The notes under the pieces were generated by a model, which had not been told where the DNA came from, searched no databases, and saw only the letters and a list, made by a program, of their open reading frames with translations. Shown here piece by piece: positions 15,687 to 24,774 of a DNA stretch of 64,000 bases. The DNA lies in assembly GCF_014650075.1 (NCBI RefSeq), contig NZ_BMUG01000003.1:620001-684000 (forward strand). The letters run 5' to 3'. The position numbers and the translations under genes are program-made. How positions within the stretch are numbered: the stretch's first letter is position 1; each line of letters begins with the position of its first letter. Source of the DNA: Streptomyces microflavus. Lineage in GTDB: Bacteria > Actinomycetota > Actinomycetes > Streptomycetales > Streptomycetaceae.

Positions 15687-17105
15687 ATGACCCAGGCTCC
15701 TCCGGCAGCCGCCAGCTCCCTGCCCCGCGCCCTCGCGGACGCCAGATCACCCCGCGTGCCGAGCACCGCCCCGTACCTGCCGGAGCATCCCTTCCCCTGG
15801 GGCGGCCCGGCGCTCTCCCTGGACGGGGCCGGGTCCATGGGTGGAAGGACGGTGGACCTGGAACGTGCCCTGCGGCTGTCGCTCGCCGTACCCCATGGGA
15901 CGCCGGGCCGGCTGCGGCCCGTCGCCTCGGCCGGCGCCCTCCACCCCGTGCGGGCACACCTGCTCCTCGGCCCGGGCTGCTCGCTGCCGCCCGGACGGTA
16001 CGCCTACGACCCGCACACCCACCGCGTCCACCCGCGCGGCCCGGCCCCCACCGATGCTCCTCCGGGAGCCGTCGTCGTCCTCACCGTCACCGCCGCCCGA
16101 ACCGTCGCGCACTACGGACACCGCGCCTGGCCGCTGCTCCTGCTGGACGCGGGCCATGCCGCGGCCGCCCTGGCGCTCGCCGCCGCCCCGGCCGGTGTAC
16201 GGGTCTCGCTCGACGCGGACGGCGCCGAGCTCTCCGCGGCTGCGGGGCTGCCCCATGCGGCCGAATGGCAGGCGAGTCGGGCCGGGACCGAGCCCGAACT
16301 TCCCCTCGCAGCGCTCTGGTTGTCGCCCGCGTTGGGAGCCGTCCCACCGACTGCCGCACTGGCCGCATGGGCCGCGCTGCCCTGCGCCTTCGCCCCGGTG
16401 TGGCAGCCGGGCGCCGAGACTACCTCACCGCGTGAACTCGACTCCGCCCGAACCCTGTTGGCGCACATCACGGCAGGACACGGCTCCACCTGGCACCCGG
16501 CCCGCCGCCCAGCCCCGGTGACGGACGAGACCCTCCGTACGCGAAGGAGCGCGGCCCCCTCCGCGCTGGCGCACCCACCCGCCCCGGACCTGCTCGCCCG
16601 GGTCCTGGCCACCGCCGGGGACACCCGGCCGGACGGCCCCGCCTGGGCCGCAGCGATCGGCGGCGACACCCCGGGGCTCCTCACGGCCGCCGGTCCCCTC
16701 GCCTCCGGTGACGCGCGCCCCACCCTGGCCCGCTGGGCGGCGGGCCAGCAGTGGATCGGCACAGCGGGCGCGGTGCTGGTCGCCCACGGCTGCCCCGCCG
16801 ACGCCCCACCGGCCCTGATCCGCAGCAGCCACCTGGCCGCCGGTTACGCCGCCGGCGTCGCCCAGGCCCACGCCACCGCCCTCGGACTCCGCTCCCGCCC
16901 CATCGGCTCCTGGCAACAGGCCGACCTCGGCGCGGCACTCGGCGACGCCCCCGGACACGACTGGATCGTCCACGGCCTGGCCCTCGCCGGAACCCCGGGG
17001 GAGGGCAGCCCACCAGGCCACGCCCCTCCAGCCACGTCCACACCACCGGCTCTACCGGCCCCCTCGGCCCCAACGACCCCGTCGGGCAAGGAAGAACACC
17101 CATGA
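15687..17105 (+). CDS. SagB-type FMN dehydrogenase (tandem nitroreductase fold)
   Basis: Flavin enzyme (472 aa) of the SagB/nitroreductase superfamily, which oxidises azolines to azoles in many YcaO clusters. The N-terminal half carries RLRPVASAGALHPVRAHLLL, the usual SagB FMN-site stretch. A second nitroreductase-like half begins near residue 290 (LLARVLATAG ... IRSSHLAAGYAAGVAQAHA ... LGLRSRPIGSWQQADL). The C-terminus (about 35 residues) is Pro/Ala/Thr-rich and probably disordered. AAGGAG precedes the ATG by 9 bases. The stop overlaps the next gene (ATGA). It may act on an oxazoline or may have a structural role only. Confidence 0.85.
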   Translation: MTQAPPAAASSLPRALADARSPRVPSTAPYLPEHPFPWGGPALSLDGAGSMGGRTVDLERALRLSLAVPHGTPGRLRPVASAGALHPVRAHLLLGPGCSLPPGRYAYDPHTHRVHPRGPAPTDAPPGAVVVLTVTAARTVAHYGHRAWPLLLLDAGHAAAALALAAAPAGVRVSLDADGAELSAAAGLPHAAEWQASRAGTEPELPLAALWLSPALGAVPPTAALAAWAALPCAFAPVWQPGAETTSPRELDSARTLLAHITAGHGSTWHPARRPAPVTDETLRTRRSAAPSALAHPPAPDLLARVLATAGDTRPDGPAWAAAIGGDTPGLLTAAGPLASGDARPTLARWAAGQQWIGTAGAVLVAHGCPADAPPALIRSSHLAAGYAAGVAQAHATALGLRSRPIGSWQQADLGAALGDAPGHDWIVHGLALAGTPGEGSPPGHAPPATSTPPALPAPSAPTTPSGKEEHP

Positions 17106-18841
17106 TGCTCCACCCCGAACTCCTGCGCGCCGCCCGGACCGCCCGCCGCCCCCTCGGCCGGGCGACCGCGCTGCTCGCCGCGGTCACCCTCACCCACCTC
17201 GCCCAGGCCGTCCTGCTCGCCGTCGTCCTCTCCCGGATCGCCCAGGGCGACACCTCCGGCCTCGCACCGCTCCTCCTGTCCGTGCTCGCCGTCGTCCTCG
17301 TCCGCGCCGCGCTCGGCCGCGCCCAGCGCCTGACCGCCGTCACGGCGGGCGCCGCCGTCCGGATCCGGCTCCGCGACACCCTGCTGGCCCGGCTCGGCGA
17401 ACTCGGGCCCACCGCGGTCACCGGTGCGCGGGCCGGAGCCGTACGCGCCACGCTCGTGGACGGCGTCGAAGGGGTGGACGCGTACGTCTCCCGCTACCTG
17501 CCCCAGGCGCTCATCACCTCCGCCGTCCCGCCGCTGCTGCTCGTCGCCGTCGCGCTCATCGAGCCGTACGCCGCCCTCGCCCTCGGCCTCGCCCTGGTGC
17601 TGGCGCTCTTCGGACCGCGCTGGTGGGACCGGCTGCTCGCCCGGCGCGGCAAGGAGCACTGGGACTCCTACGAAGCCCTCGCCGCCGACTACCTGGAGGC
17701 ACTGCAAGGCATGGCCACCCTGCGTGCGGCCGGGGCCGTGGGCCGGGTACGGGACAGGCTGGAGAAGCGTTCGGCGGCCCTCCACCGCGCGACCGTCGCC
17801 AAACTCCGGGTCTCGCTCGTCGACACCGGCCTCACCGACCTCGCCGTGCAGGGCGGCACTGTGGCCGCCGTCCTGGTGGCGTGCTCCTCGGCGGCCACCG
17901 GGCGCACCGCCGCCACCGGGACGTACCTCCTGCTCATGCTCGCCTCCGAGTGCTTCCGCCCCGTCCGTGACCTCTCCCGCGAATGGCACGCGGGCTACCT
18001 GGGGATCTCTGCCGCCGACGGCATCGCCGCCCTGCGCACCGCCGAACCCGCCGTCGCCGACCGGGGCACGGTGGACGCCCGCTGGGACACCGCGCCCGAA
18101 ATCCGTTTCACGGACGTCCACTTCACCCACCCGTCGAGCGAGCGTCCCGCCCTGGACGGCATCACCTTCACCGCACCCGCCGGGCGCACCACGGCGATCG
18201 TCGGACCCTCCGGTGCCGGGAAGTCGACCCTGGTGAGCCTGCTGCTGCGCCAGCGCGACCCCGACAGCGGCCGCGTCACGATCGCCGGAACCGGGACCGC
18301 CGCGTACCGCCTCGCCTCCCTGCGCCGGGGGATCGCCGTCGTCTCCCAGGAGACGTACCTCTTCCACGCCACGATCGCCGAGAACCTGCGCATCGTCCGG
18401 CCCGCCGCCACCGACGAACAGCTGCGCGCCGCCGCCCGGACGGCGGGCATCGACCAGGAGATCAGCGCGTTCCCCCAGGGGTACGACACCCTCGTCGGCG
18501 AACGCGGCGCCACGCTCTCCGGCGGCCAGCGCCAACGGCTCGCCCTCGCCCGCGCCCTCCTGGCCGACGCACCGGTCCTGATCCTGGACGAGGCGACCAG
18601 CGCGGTGGATGAACGGGGCGAGGCCCGGATCGTCCGGGAACTGCTCGCGGCGAGCCGGGGGCGTACCTGCCTCGTCGTCGCCCACCGGCTCGACGCCGTA
18701 CGCCACGCCGACCACATCGTCGTCCTCGACGGCGGCCGGGTCGAGGAATCCGGCGACCACAGCGGACTGCTGGCGGACGGCGGCGTCTACGCCTCGCTCG
18801 TCGCGGCGGGCCGCCCCGCCCAGGAGGAGCACGCCGCATGA
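17102..18841 (+). CDS. ABC exporter half-transporter 1 (CydD-like, fused TM and ATPase)
   Basis: Fused membrane-plus-ATPase subunit (579 aa). Five to six TM helices occupy about residues 15-300. The nucleotide-binding domain has Walker A GPSGAGKST, signature LSGGQRQRLALARAL, Walker B VLILDEATSAVDE and H-loop VVAHRLDAV. It resembles CydD, but the operon context (downstream of YcaO and SagB genes, coupled to a second half-transporter) favours export of the peptide product. The start is the ATG overlapping the SagB stop; upstream in-frame sequence is out of family. Confidence 0.88.
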   Translation: MMLHPELLRAARTARRPLGRATALLAAVTLTHLAQAVLLAVVLSRIAQGDTSGLAPLLLSVLAVVLVRAALGRAQRLTAVTAGAAVRIRLRDTLLARLGELGPTAVTGARAGAVRATLVDGVEGVDAYVSRYLPQALITSAVPPLLLVAVALIEPYAALALGLALVLALFGPRWWDRLLARRGKEHWDSYEALAADYLEALQGMATLRAAGAVGRVRDRLEKRSAALHRATVAKLRVSLVDTGLTDLAVQGGTVAAVLVACSSAATGRTAATGTYLLLMLASECFRPVRDLSREWHAGYLGISAADGIAALRTAEPAVADRGTVDARWDTAPEIRFTDVHFTHPSSERPALDGITFTAPAGRTTAIVGPSGAGKSTLVSLLLRQRDPDSGRVTIAGTGTAAYRLASLRRGIAVVSQETYLFHATIAENLRIVRPAATDEQLRAAARTAGIDQEISAFPQGYDTLVGERGATLSGGQRQRLALARALLADAPVLILDEATSAVDERGEARIVRELLAASRGRTCLVVAHRLDAVRHADHIVVLDGGRVEESGDHSGLLADGGVYASLVAAGRPAQEEHAA

Positions 18842-20697
18842 CACCACCCGAGCCCACGCCCTCCAGGGGGCGCACGCCGCTGTCCCCCCACGACACCGGT
18901 GCCCTCCGCTCCCTCCTCCCCGTCCTCGGCGCCCACCGCGCCACCGTCCTGCGCACCTGCCTCGCCGCCCTCGCCGACCAGGCCGCCCTCGTCGTCCTGG
19001 TCACCCTCGCCGCGCACACCGTGGGCACGGCGGTCATAGCCCACCGGGCCCCGTCGCCCGGGACCGTCGCCGCACTCATCGGGCTCGTCCTGCTCAGGGC
19101 GATCGCCACCTGGCGGGAGATGGACCTCTCGCACGACCTCGCCTACCGCGTCCTGGCCGAACTCCGGGTCCGGGTCTTCGACGGGCTCGCCCGCTCCGCC
19201 CCCGCCCGGATCGCGGGGCGCCGCAGCGGCGACCTCGCGGCGACCGCCCTCGGCGACGTGGAGGCGCTGGAGTTCTTCTACGCCCACGCCATCGCCCAAC
19301 TCCTCGCCTCCGGCCTCGTGTTCGCGGCGGCCGCGACCGTGCTGGGCGTCCTCGGACCGTGGCTGCTCCTCGCCGTCGTCCCCGCCGCCCTGCTGCTCCT
19401 GTGGTCGCCGTTGCTGGAGGCGAGGGGCAGGGCCGATCGCGGGGCGCGGACCCGGGCCGCGCTCGCCGAACTCTCGGCGGAGAGCGTGGAGACCGTCGAC
19501 GGCCTCCGTGAGCTGCTGATGGCGGGCGCCCTGGGCCGCACGCGGGCCCGGCTGCGCTCCGGCGGCCGGCGCCTGGCCCGTGCCCAGCGCGCCGAGCAGT
19601 CCTGGGAGACGGGGGCGGGCGCGGCCCGTGACCTGCTCGTCGTCGCCGCTGTCATCGGGGTGGTCGCGGCCGCCGCCCACGCGGCGGGCGGCGGCCGGCT
19701 CGACGGGGCGTGGACCCCGGCGGCCATGGCTCTCGCCCTCGGGGCCCTGGCCCCGGTGGCCGAATCGGCGGCCGCGCTGGGCCGGGCGGGCAGCCTGCGC
19801 GCCGCCGCCGCCCGGGTCCGCGCGGCGGTGAACGCCCCCGCTGGAGCCCCGGCACCAGCCAGCCCGCTCCCCGCCCCGGCGGGCCCGCTAGGTCTGCGGC
19901 TGAGCGGCGTACGGTTCGGCTACGGCGGCGCCCCCGTCCTGGACGGGCTCGACCTGACCGTGCGGCCGGGCGAGACGGTGGCCCTCGTCGGCGCCTCGGG
20001 GGTCGGCAAGACGAGCTGCGCCCACCTCCTGGCCCGCTACTGGGACCCGCAGGACGGCACGGTCGAGCTGGTGCCCCAGGCCGCCGCCGACCCCGTCGAC
20101 CTGCGGGACCTGGCCGAGGACGACCTGCGGGCCGCCGTGTGCGTGGTCGGCCAGGAGGCCCCGCTCTTCCACGGGACCCTCGCCGAGAACCTCCGCCTCG
20201 GCGCCCCCGGCGCCACCGACCGGGAACTGGCCGCCGTCGTCCGCATCTGCGGCCTCACCCCCGTCGCCGAGGCCCTGCCCCAGGGCCTGGACACCCCGGT
20301 CGGCGAACGCGGCGCGACCCTCTCCGGTGGCCAGCGCGCCCGGGTCGCCCTGGCCAGGGGGCTGCTCGCCCACCCCCGGATCCTCGTCCTCGACGAGACC
20401 ACGGCCCACCTGGACCACCGGGGCGACGCGGAGCTGGCGCGGGCGCTCACGGCGGACTCCCGGGCCCGTTCCCGTACGACACTGATCATTGCCCACCGCC
20501 CCGCGACCGTACGCAGGGCCGACCGCATCGCGGTCCTGGACGGCGGGCGCATCGTCGAGGAGGGCACCTGGGACGAACTGATCCGGGCGGGCGGCGCGCT
20601 GACCCGGCTGCTCAGCCGGCAGGGGGAGGCACAGGAGGGGGAGACCCGGCAGGAGACACGGGCGGCGGCGACGGGAGACTCTGCTCCGCCCAGATGA
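18838..20697 (+). CDS. ABC exporter half-transporter 2 (CydC-like, fused TM and ATPase)
   Basis: Partner half-transporter (619 aa) with the same order of domains: TM region to about residue 320, an Ala/Pro linker, then Walker A GASGVGKTS, signature LSGGQRARVALARGL, Walker B ILVLDETTAHLD and H-loop IIAHRPATV. It is coupled by ATGA to the first half, so a heterodimer is likely. The last 29 codons overlap the convergent regulator gene by 86 bases. Together the pair would export the mature peptide; a true CydDC cytochrome-assembly function is unlikely because no cydAB is present. Confidence 0.88.
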   Translation: MTPPEPTPSRGRTPLSPHDTGALRSLLPVLGAHRATVLRTCLAALADQAALVVLVTLAAHTVGTAVIAHRAPSPGTVAALIGLVLLRAIATWREMDLSHDLAYRVLAELRVRVFDGLARSAPARIAGRRSGDLAATALGDVEALEFFYAHAIAQLLASGLVFAAAATVLGVLGPWLLLAVVPAALLLLWSPLLEARGRADRGARTRAALAELSAESVETVDGLRELLMAGALGRTRARLRSGGRRLARAQRAEQSWETGAGAARDLLVVAAVIGVVAAAAHAAGGGRLDGAWTPAAMALALGALAPVAESAAALGRAGSLRAAAARVRAAVNAPAGAPAPASPLPAPAGPLGLRLSGVRFGYGGAPVLDGLDLTVRPGETVALVGASGVGKTSCAHLLARYWDPQDGTVELVPQAAADPVDLRDLAEDDLRAAVCVVGQEAPLFHGTLAENLRLGAPGATDRELAAVVRICGLTPVAEALPQGLDTPVGERGATLSGGQRARVALARGLLAHPRILVLDETTAHLDHRGDAELARALTADSRARSRTTLIIAHRPATVRRADRIAVLDGGRIVEEGTWDELIRAGGALTRLLSRQGEAQEGETRQETRAAATGDSAPPR

Positions 20698-23158
20698 TCT
20701 TCCCTTGGTGTGTGTACCGGGTGCCCCAGCGGCGGGCGAGCTGGGCGACGAGGAAGAGACCGCGCCCTCCCTCGTCCGTCGTGCGGGCGTGCCGCAGCCG
20801 CGGGGTGGTGCTGCTGGCGTCGGACACCTCGCAGGTCAGCACGGACTGCAGCAGCAGCCGCAGTCGTACGGGACCGGAGGCGTACCGGATCGCGTTGGTC
20901 ACCAGCTCGCTGACGATCAGCTCCGTCGTCATCGTCAGCTCGTCAAGCCCCCACACCTCCAGCTGGCGGGCCACCTTGTTCCGGGTCGCGCCGACGGCCG
21001 CCGGGTCCACGGGCACGTCCCACGAGACCAGCCGGTCGGGGCTCAGCGCGTGGGTCCGGGCGAGCAGGAGCGCGATGTCGTCCGGCTGCGGAACGGGCAG
21101 CAGCTCCTTGACCACCGCCGCGCACAGCTCGTCCAGCGGCAGCCCTTCCCGCGACACGGCCCGGCCCAGCCGGACCATCCCCTGCTCGACGTCCTTATCG
21201 GGGCCCTCGATGAGACCGTCGGTGTAGAGACCGAGCAGGCTCCCCTCGGGCAGCTCGACATCGATGGACTCGAAGGGGAGCCCGCCCAGGCCCAGCGGCG
21301 GGCCGAGAGGGAGGTCGGGGAAGCTGACCGCGCCCTCCGGGGTGACGACCACCGGCGGCGGATGCCCGGCCCGGGCCATCGCGCAGCACCGGCTCGCCGG
21401 ATCGTAGACGGCGTAGAGACAGGTGGCGCCCAGCACCGTCGTGCCGCCCCGGTCCGCCTTCCCGCCCGCGGGCTCCTCCTCGCTCAGCCGCATGACGAGA
21501 TCGTCCAGACGGGCCAGCAGCTCGTCGGGCGCGAGGTCCATGTCGGCCAGCGTCTGCACGGCGGTCCGCAGCCGGCCCATGGTCGCGGCGGCGCTGATGC
21601 CGTGCCCCACCACATCACCGATGACCAGCCCGACCCGGGCCCCGGACAGCGGGATCACATCGAACCAGTCGCCCCCGACGCCGTCCTTCGCGTCCGCCGG
21701 GAGATAGGAGGAGGCCACGTCCAGCGCCGTCCCGCCGCGCAAGGTGTGCGGCAGCAGGCTCTCCTGGAGGACCAGCGCCGCCGTGTGCTCCCGGGTGTAG
21801 CGGCGGGCGTTGTCCACGCACACCGCCGCCCGGGCCACCAGCTCCCGGGCCGGCGCCACATCGTCCTCGTCGAACGGGACCGGGTTCTGCGACCGCATGA
21901 ACGTGGTGATCCCGAGGACGGTGTCCCGCGCCCGCATCGGTACGGAGATGAGCGAGTGCAGCCCGAACTCACGGATCCGGGCGGCCCGCTCGGGCTGCTC
22001 CACGGCCCACGTACGGCTGTCCGGGTCAAGCATCGGAAGGAGGACCGGGTCTCCGTCGAGAAGGAAGTGGGTGTCGTGCGGCGGCGGTACGAAGTCGACG
22101 CTCTCCCCGACCCGCACCACCGCCTCCGGACATCCCTCGCGCACCGAACTCATCCCCATCCGGCGCATCGGCGGCCTGCCGCCCCGCAGCTCCGCGCCGA
22201 GCAGCGGGACGCCCGGCCGGTCCCGGCCCAGCGGCGTCTCCAGCAGATCGACGAAGACGAAGTCGGCGAAGCGGGGCACCGCGAAATCGGCCAGTTCCTG
22301 GGCCGTCCGCTGGACGTCCAGGGTGGAGCCGATACTGGCCCCCGCCTCGTTGACGAGCGCCAGCAGCCTGCGCGCGTTCCACCGGTCGGTCACGTCCAGC
22401 ACCATGTAGCCGATGCCGATCCGGTTCCCCTCGGTGTCCGCCAGCGGGAAGAACGAGCTCGAATAGGCCCGCCTGCGGTTCGGGTCGGACCAGCTCCAGC
22501 CCAGGTACTCGTAGTCGGTGACCGGTACACCGGTCGCCAGGACCTGCCGCATCAGCCGCTCGATGGGTGCCGCGAGCAGACCGGGGAGTACATCCGCCGG
22601 CCGGCGCCCCAGCCGCTGCGCCCGGGGGACCCCGCCGAACCGCTCCAGGGTGTCGTTGAGCCAGATGTAGCGCAGCTCCGGATCCAGCACCGCCATGCCC
22701 ACGGGCGACCGGGTCAGGAACCCCTCCAGCACCGATCCGTCCACCGTCCACTGCGGGGTGCGCTCCCGCCCGGAGACCAGGAAGCCCTCGCGCCCTGCGA
22801 TCAGGAAGGAGGCGGAGACCCGTACGTCGACGTCGATCTGCCGGTCGTCCCTGGCACGCAGGGTGATCAGCCCGCTCCATCCCGACCCGCCGCGACTACG
22901 GGCGGCGATGGCCGCCGTACGCCGTGGATCCGGGGACCCGGCCAGCAGCAGGGCGGCGGACCGGCCGACCATCTCGGCCGCCGGGTACCCGAGCAGGGCC
23001 TCCGCCCCACGGGTCCAGCCGATGACCGTGCCGTCCCCGGCGATCACCGCCACCGCGTCGTCGCTCAGCTGCACGGGGCCCCGCGGATCCGCGGAGGGCA
23101 GCGGGCCGGGCCCCGCCGGGGGGCCCTCGTCGGCGGATGCCATGCACCTCACCACCAT
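20612..23158 (-). CDS. PAS-PAS-GAF-PP2C phosphatase with C-terminal RsbW-like ATPase
   Basis: Large cytoplasmic regulator (848 aa). Two PAS domains (about residues 30-130, DDAVAVIAGDGTVIGWTRGAE; and 150-270, LDPELRYIWLNDTLERFG) are followed by a GAF domain (about 280-450). Next comes a SpoIIE-type PP2C phosphatase (QESLLPHTL, GGDWFDVIPLSGARVGLVIGDVVGHG, GHPPPVVV, LYTDGLIE, DDIALLLAR) and a HATPase_c domain (SELVTNAIRYASGPVRLRLL, GRGLFLVAQLARRWG). Such proteins set anti-sigma/anti-anti-sigma switches in stress and development. The start is uncertain: MVVRCMASADEG (used here) or the ATG five codons on. The C-terminal Pro-rich tail lies inside the overlap with the ABC exporter gene. Confidence 0.88.
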   Translation of the reverse strand: MVVRCMASADEGPPAGPGPLPSADPRGPVQLSDDAVAVIAGDGTVIGWTRGAEALLGYPAAEMVGRSAALLLAGSPDPRRTAAIAARSRGGSGWSGLITLRARDDRQIDVDVRVSASFLIAGREGFLVSGRERTPQWTVDGSVLEGFLTRSPVGMAVLDPELRYIWLNDTLERFGGVPRAQRLGRRPADVLPGLLAAPIERLMRQVLATGVPVTDYEYLGWSWSDPNRRRAYSSSFFPLADTEGNRIGIGYMVLDVTDRWNARRLLALVNEAGASIGSTLDVQRTAQELADFAVPRFADFVFVDLLETPLGRDRPGVPLLGAELRGGRPPMRRMGMSSVREGCPEAVVRVGESVDFVPPPHDTHFLLDGDPVLLPMLDPDSRTWAVEQPERAARIREFGLHSLISVPMRARDTVLGITTFMRSQNPVPFDEDDVAPARELVARAAVCVDNARRYTREHTAALVLQESLLPHTLRGGTALDVASSYLPADAKDGVGGDWFDVIPLSGARVGLVIGDVVGHGISAAATMGRLRTAVQTLADMDLAPDELLARLDDLVMRLSEEEPAGGKADRGGTTVLGATCLYAVYDPASRCCAMARAGHPPPVVVTPEGAVSFPDLPLGPPLGLGGLPFESIDVELPEGSLLGLYTDGLIEGPDKDVEQGMVRLGRAVSREGLPLDELCAAVVKELLPVPQPDDIALLLARTHALSPDRLVSWDVPVDPAAVGATRNKVARQLEVWGLDELTMTTELIVSELVTNAIRYASGPVRLRLLLQSVLTCEVSDASSTTPRLRHARTTDEGGRGLFLVAQLARRWGTRYTHQGKIIWAEQSLPSPPPVSPAGSPPPVPPPAG

Positions 23159-23333
23159 CTCTAGGTTTCCATGGTCGCGCGTCACTCCCGAGTACGCAGC
23201 GCCCCGCTCCCCGGCGGGCCCCGTACGGGCTTTCGCCCGTTCGGCGGCGTGACGCGGCAGGCGGTGTCCCCGTTGGGGGAGTGACAAGCGGTTGCTTGCC
23301 CACCTGCCCCCGCGCTGGACCCGTGTGGGTGGA

Positions 23334-23367
23334 CGGCTCCGGCCCCCTGCGAGGGGAGCCGGAGCCG
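23334..23367 (-). terminator. Hairpin downstream of the GH26 gene
   Basis: A 10-bp stem CGGCTCCGGC/GCCGGAGCCG with further C/G pairing inside lies about 43 bases past the GH26 stop on the minus strand, before the upstream region of the PP2C gene. Confidence 0.65.
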
Positions 23368-23409
23368 TTTCCATACCCGCGGTCGGTGACGGACTTCCCT
23401 GCCGCGCGG

Positions 23410-24651
23410 TCAGTAGCGAATGCAGAACCTGCGTTCCTTCAGCCACTGGCCCAGCCAGTCCCCGAACGGCACGGCGATGCACCACTGGCGGGTGACCGGC
23501 GGCTCGGGATCGGTGGGCGCGGGCTGCACCGACGGTGTGGGCGACGGCTGCACGGCAGGCGGGGCGGACGGGGTCGGCGTCGGGGACGGGCTCGGGGCCG
23601 TGGTGGGCGGCGCGCTCGGGGCGGGCTTCACCGGTGCGGCCATCTCGGCGAGCTTCGTCCGGAAGACCCGCGAGGAGCGGGGATTGCTCTTGCACTGCCA
23701 CACACCGTGCGGGCAGTAGTCCGTGATCGTCTGGTAAAGCGGCTGGTGCCGGTCGATCCAGTCGAGCATCCGCCGCATGTACTCCGGGTTGTCACCGTTG
23801 CGGAAGAGCCCCCACTCCGGGAACGAGATCGGCTTGCCGCGCTCCGCCGCGAAGTCGACGTGCTTCTGGAGCCCGTACGGATCGTTGATCTGGTCGTCGA
23901 AGGACTCGCCCGGCGGCTGGTCGTAGGAGTCCATACCGATGATGTCGACGACGTCGTCACCCGGGTAGCACTCGGTCCAGGGCACCGCGTCCCGTCCCCG
24001 GCTGGGCGTGAAGTCGAACCGGAACTCCTGTCCGGGCACCTCGCGCATCGCCGTCACGATCCGCTGCCAGTACGCTTTCCAGGACGCGGGATCAGGGCCG
24101 CAGCGGTGGGTGTAGGTGGTGCCGTTCATCTCCCAGCCGAGCACGATCACCGTGTCCGGCACCCCCAGGGAGACCAGGCGCTCCGCCAGCCTGGTGAAGT
24201 GCTGGTCGAAGTCGCCCGCGGCTCCCGACCGCAGCAGGCGGCGCACCTGGGCGTCCGGGACGCGCTCCTCGTTCCGCTCCAGCATCGGCACGTTGAGGAC
24301 GAACATCCGGTCCTTGTCCGCCTTGCGCCAGGTGGCCCAGGAGTCCAGGAAGTCGGGGGTGCCCTCGATGTTCACCCACAGGTCGCCCGGCAGGTAGGTG
24401 TGCCCGACCCGCAGCTCCGCGCCGCCGAGCCAGCGGGACAGATCGGCCATCCGCCGTACTCCGGCCGGCCCGTAGTCCAGATAGGCGCCGTGCGCGGTGG
24501 AGCCGTCGCCCCTGCTGCCCTGCGGCCCCGGGGCGGCGCTGTCGACGGAATCGGTGCCCGGCGGCAGCTGGCCCGCGATGCCGCCGCCCGCCAGGAGACT
24601 GAGAACAGCCGCGGCGATACACGTGGTGATGAGTCGGCGCTTGGCCGGCAT
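23410..24651 (-). CDS. Secreted glycoside hydrolase family 26-like protein (mannanase type)
   Basis: Exported polysaccharide hydrolase (413 aa). A Sec signal covers residues 1 to about 27 (MPAKRRLITTCIAAAVLSLLAGGG). The (beta/alpha)8 domain shows the GH26 landmarks: the acid/base Glu in VIVLGWEMNGT and the nucleophile Glu in GKPISFPEWGLF. A Pro/Thr/Ser/Ala linker follows (about residues 335-385), and the last 30 residues hold two Cys (RQWCIAVPFG, RRFCIRY), which could form a small anchoring or binding unit. GGAGGAG lies just before the ATG. Substrate not determinable; beta-mannan is the commonest for the family. Confidence 0.88.
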   Translation of the reverse strand: MPAKRRLITTCIAAAVLSLLAGGGIAGQLPPGTDSVDSAAPGPQGSRGDGSTAHGAYLDYGPAGVRRMADLSRWLGGAELRVGHTYLPGDLWVNIEGTPDFLDSWATWRKADKDRMFVLNVPMLERNEERVPDAQVRRLLRSGAAGDFDQHFTRLAERLVSLGVPDTVIVLGWEMNGTTYTHRCGPDPASWKAYWQRIVTAMREVPGQEFRFDFTPSRGRDAVPWTECYPGDDVVDIIGMDSYDQPPGESFDDQINDPYGLQKHVDFAAERGKPISFPEWGLFRNGDNPEYMRRMLDWIDRHQPLYQTITDYCPHGVWQCKSNPRSSRVFRTKLAEMAAPVKPAPSAPPTTAPSPSPTPTPSAPPAVQPSPTPSVQPAPTDPEPPVTRQWCIAVPFGDWLGQWLKERRFCIRY

Positions 24652-24774
24652 GACTCCTCCTGGCTGCAAGGAAATTCCGGCCGGTTCGGCCCGATGGGGA
24701 GAGAGTTTCATCATCCTGCACCGCACGCGAATAGAGCGGGCCATTTATCGTATTCGGCGTTGCGAACGGTCCGT

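Noticed and set aside
17102..20697. Interpretation of the two half-transporters as CydDC for cytochrome bd assembly
   Set aside because: No cydA or cydB nearby and both genes are coupled to the peptide-modifying genes, so peptide export is the better reading.
23159..23701. N-terminal extension of the PP2C regulator by about 180 codons
   Set aside because: The added residues have no domain, cross the GH26 terminator and lie opposite the end of the GH26 gene; the PAS domain starts after the chosen Met.
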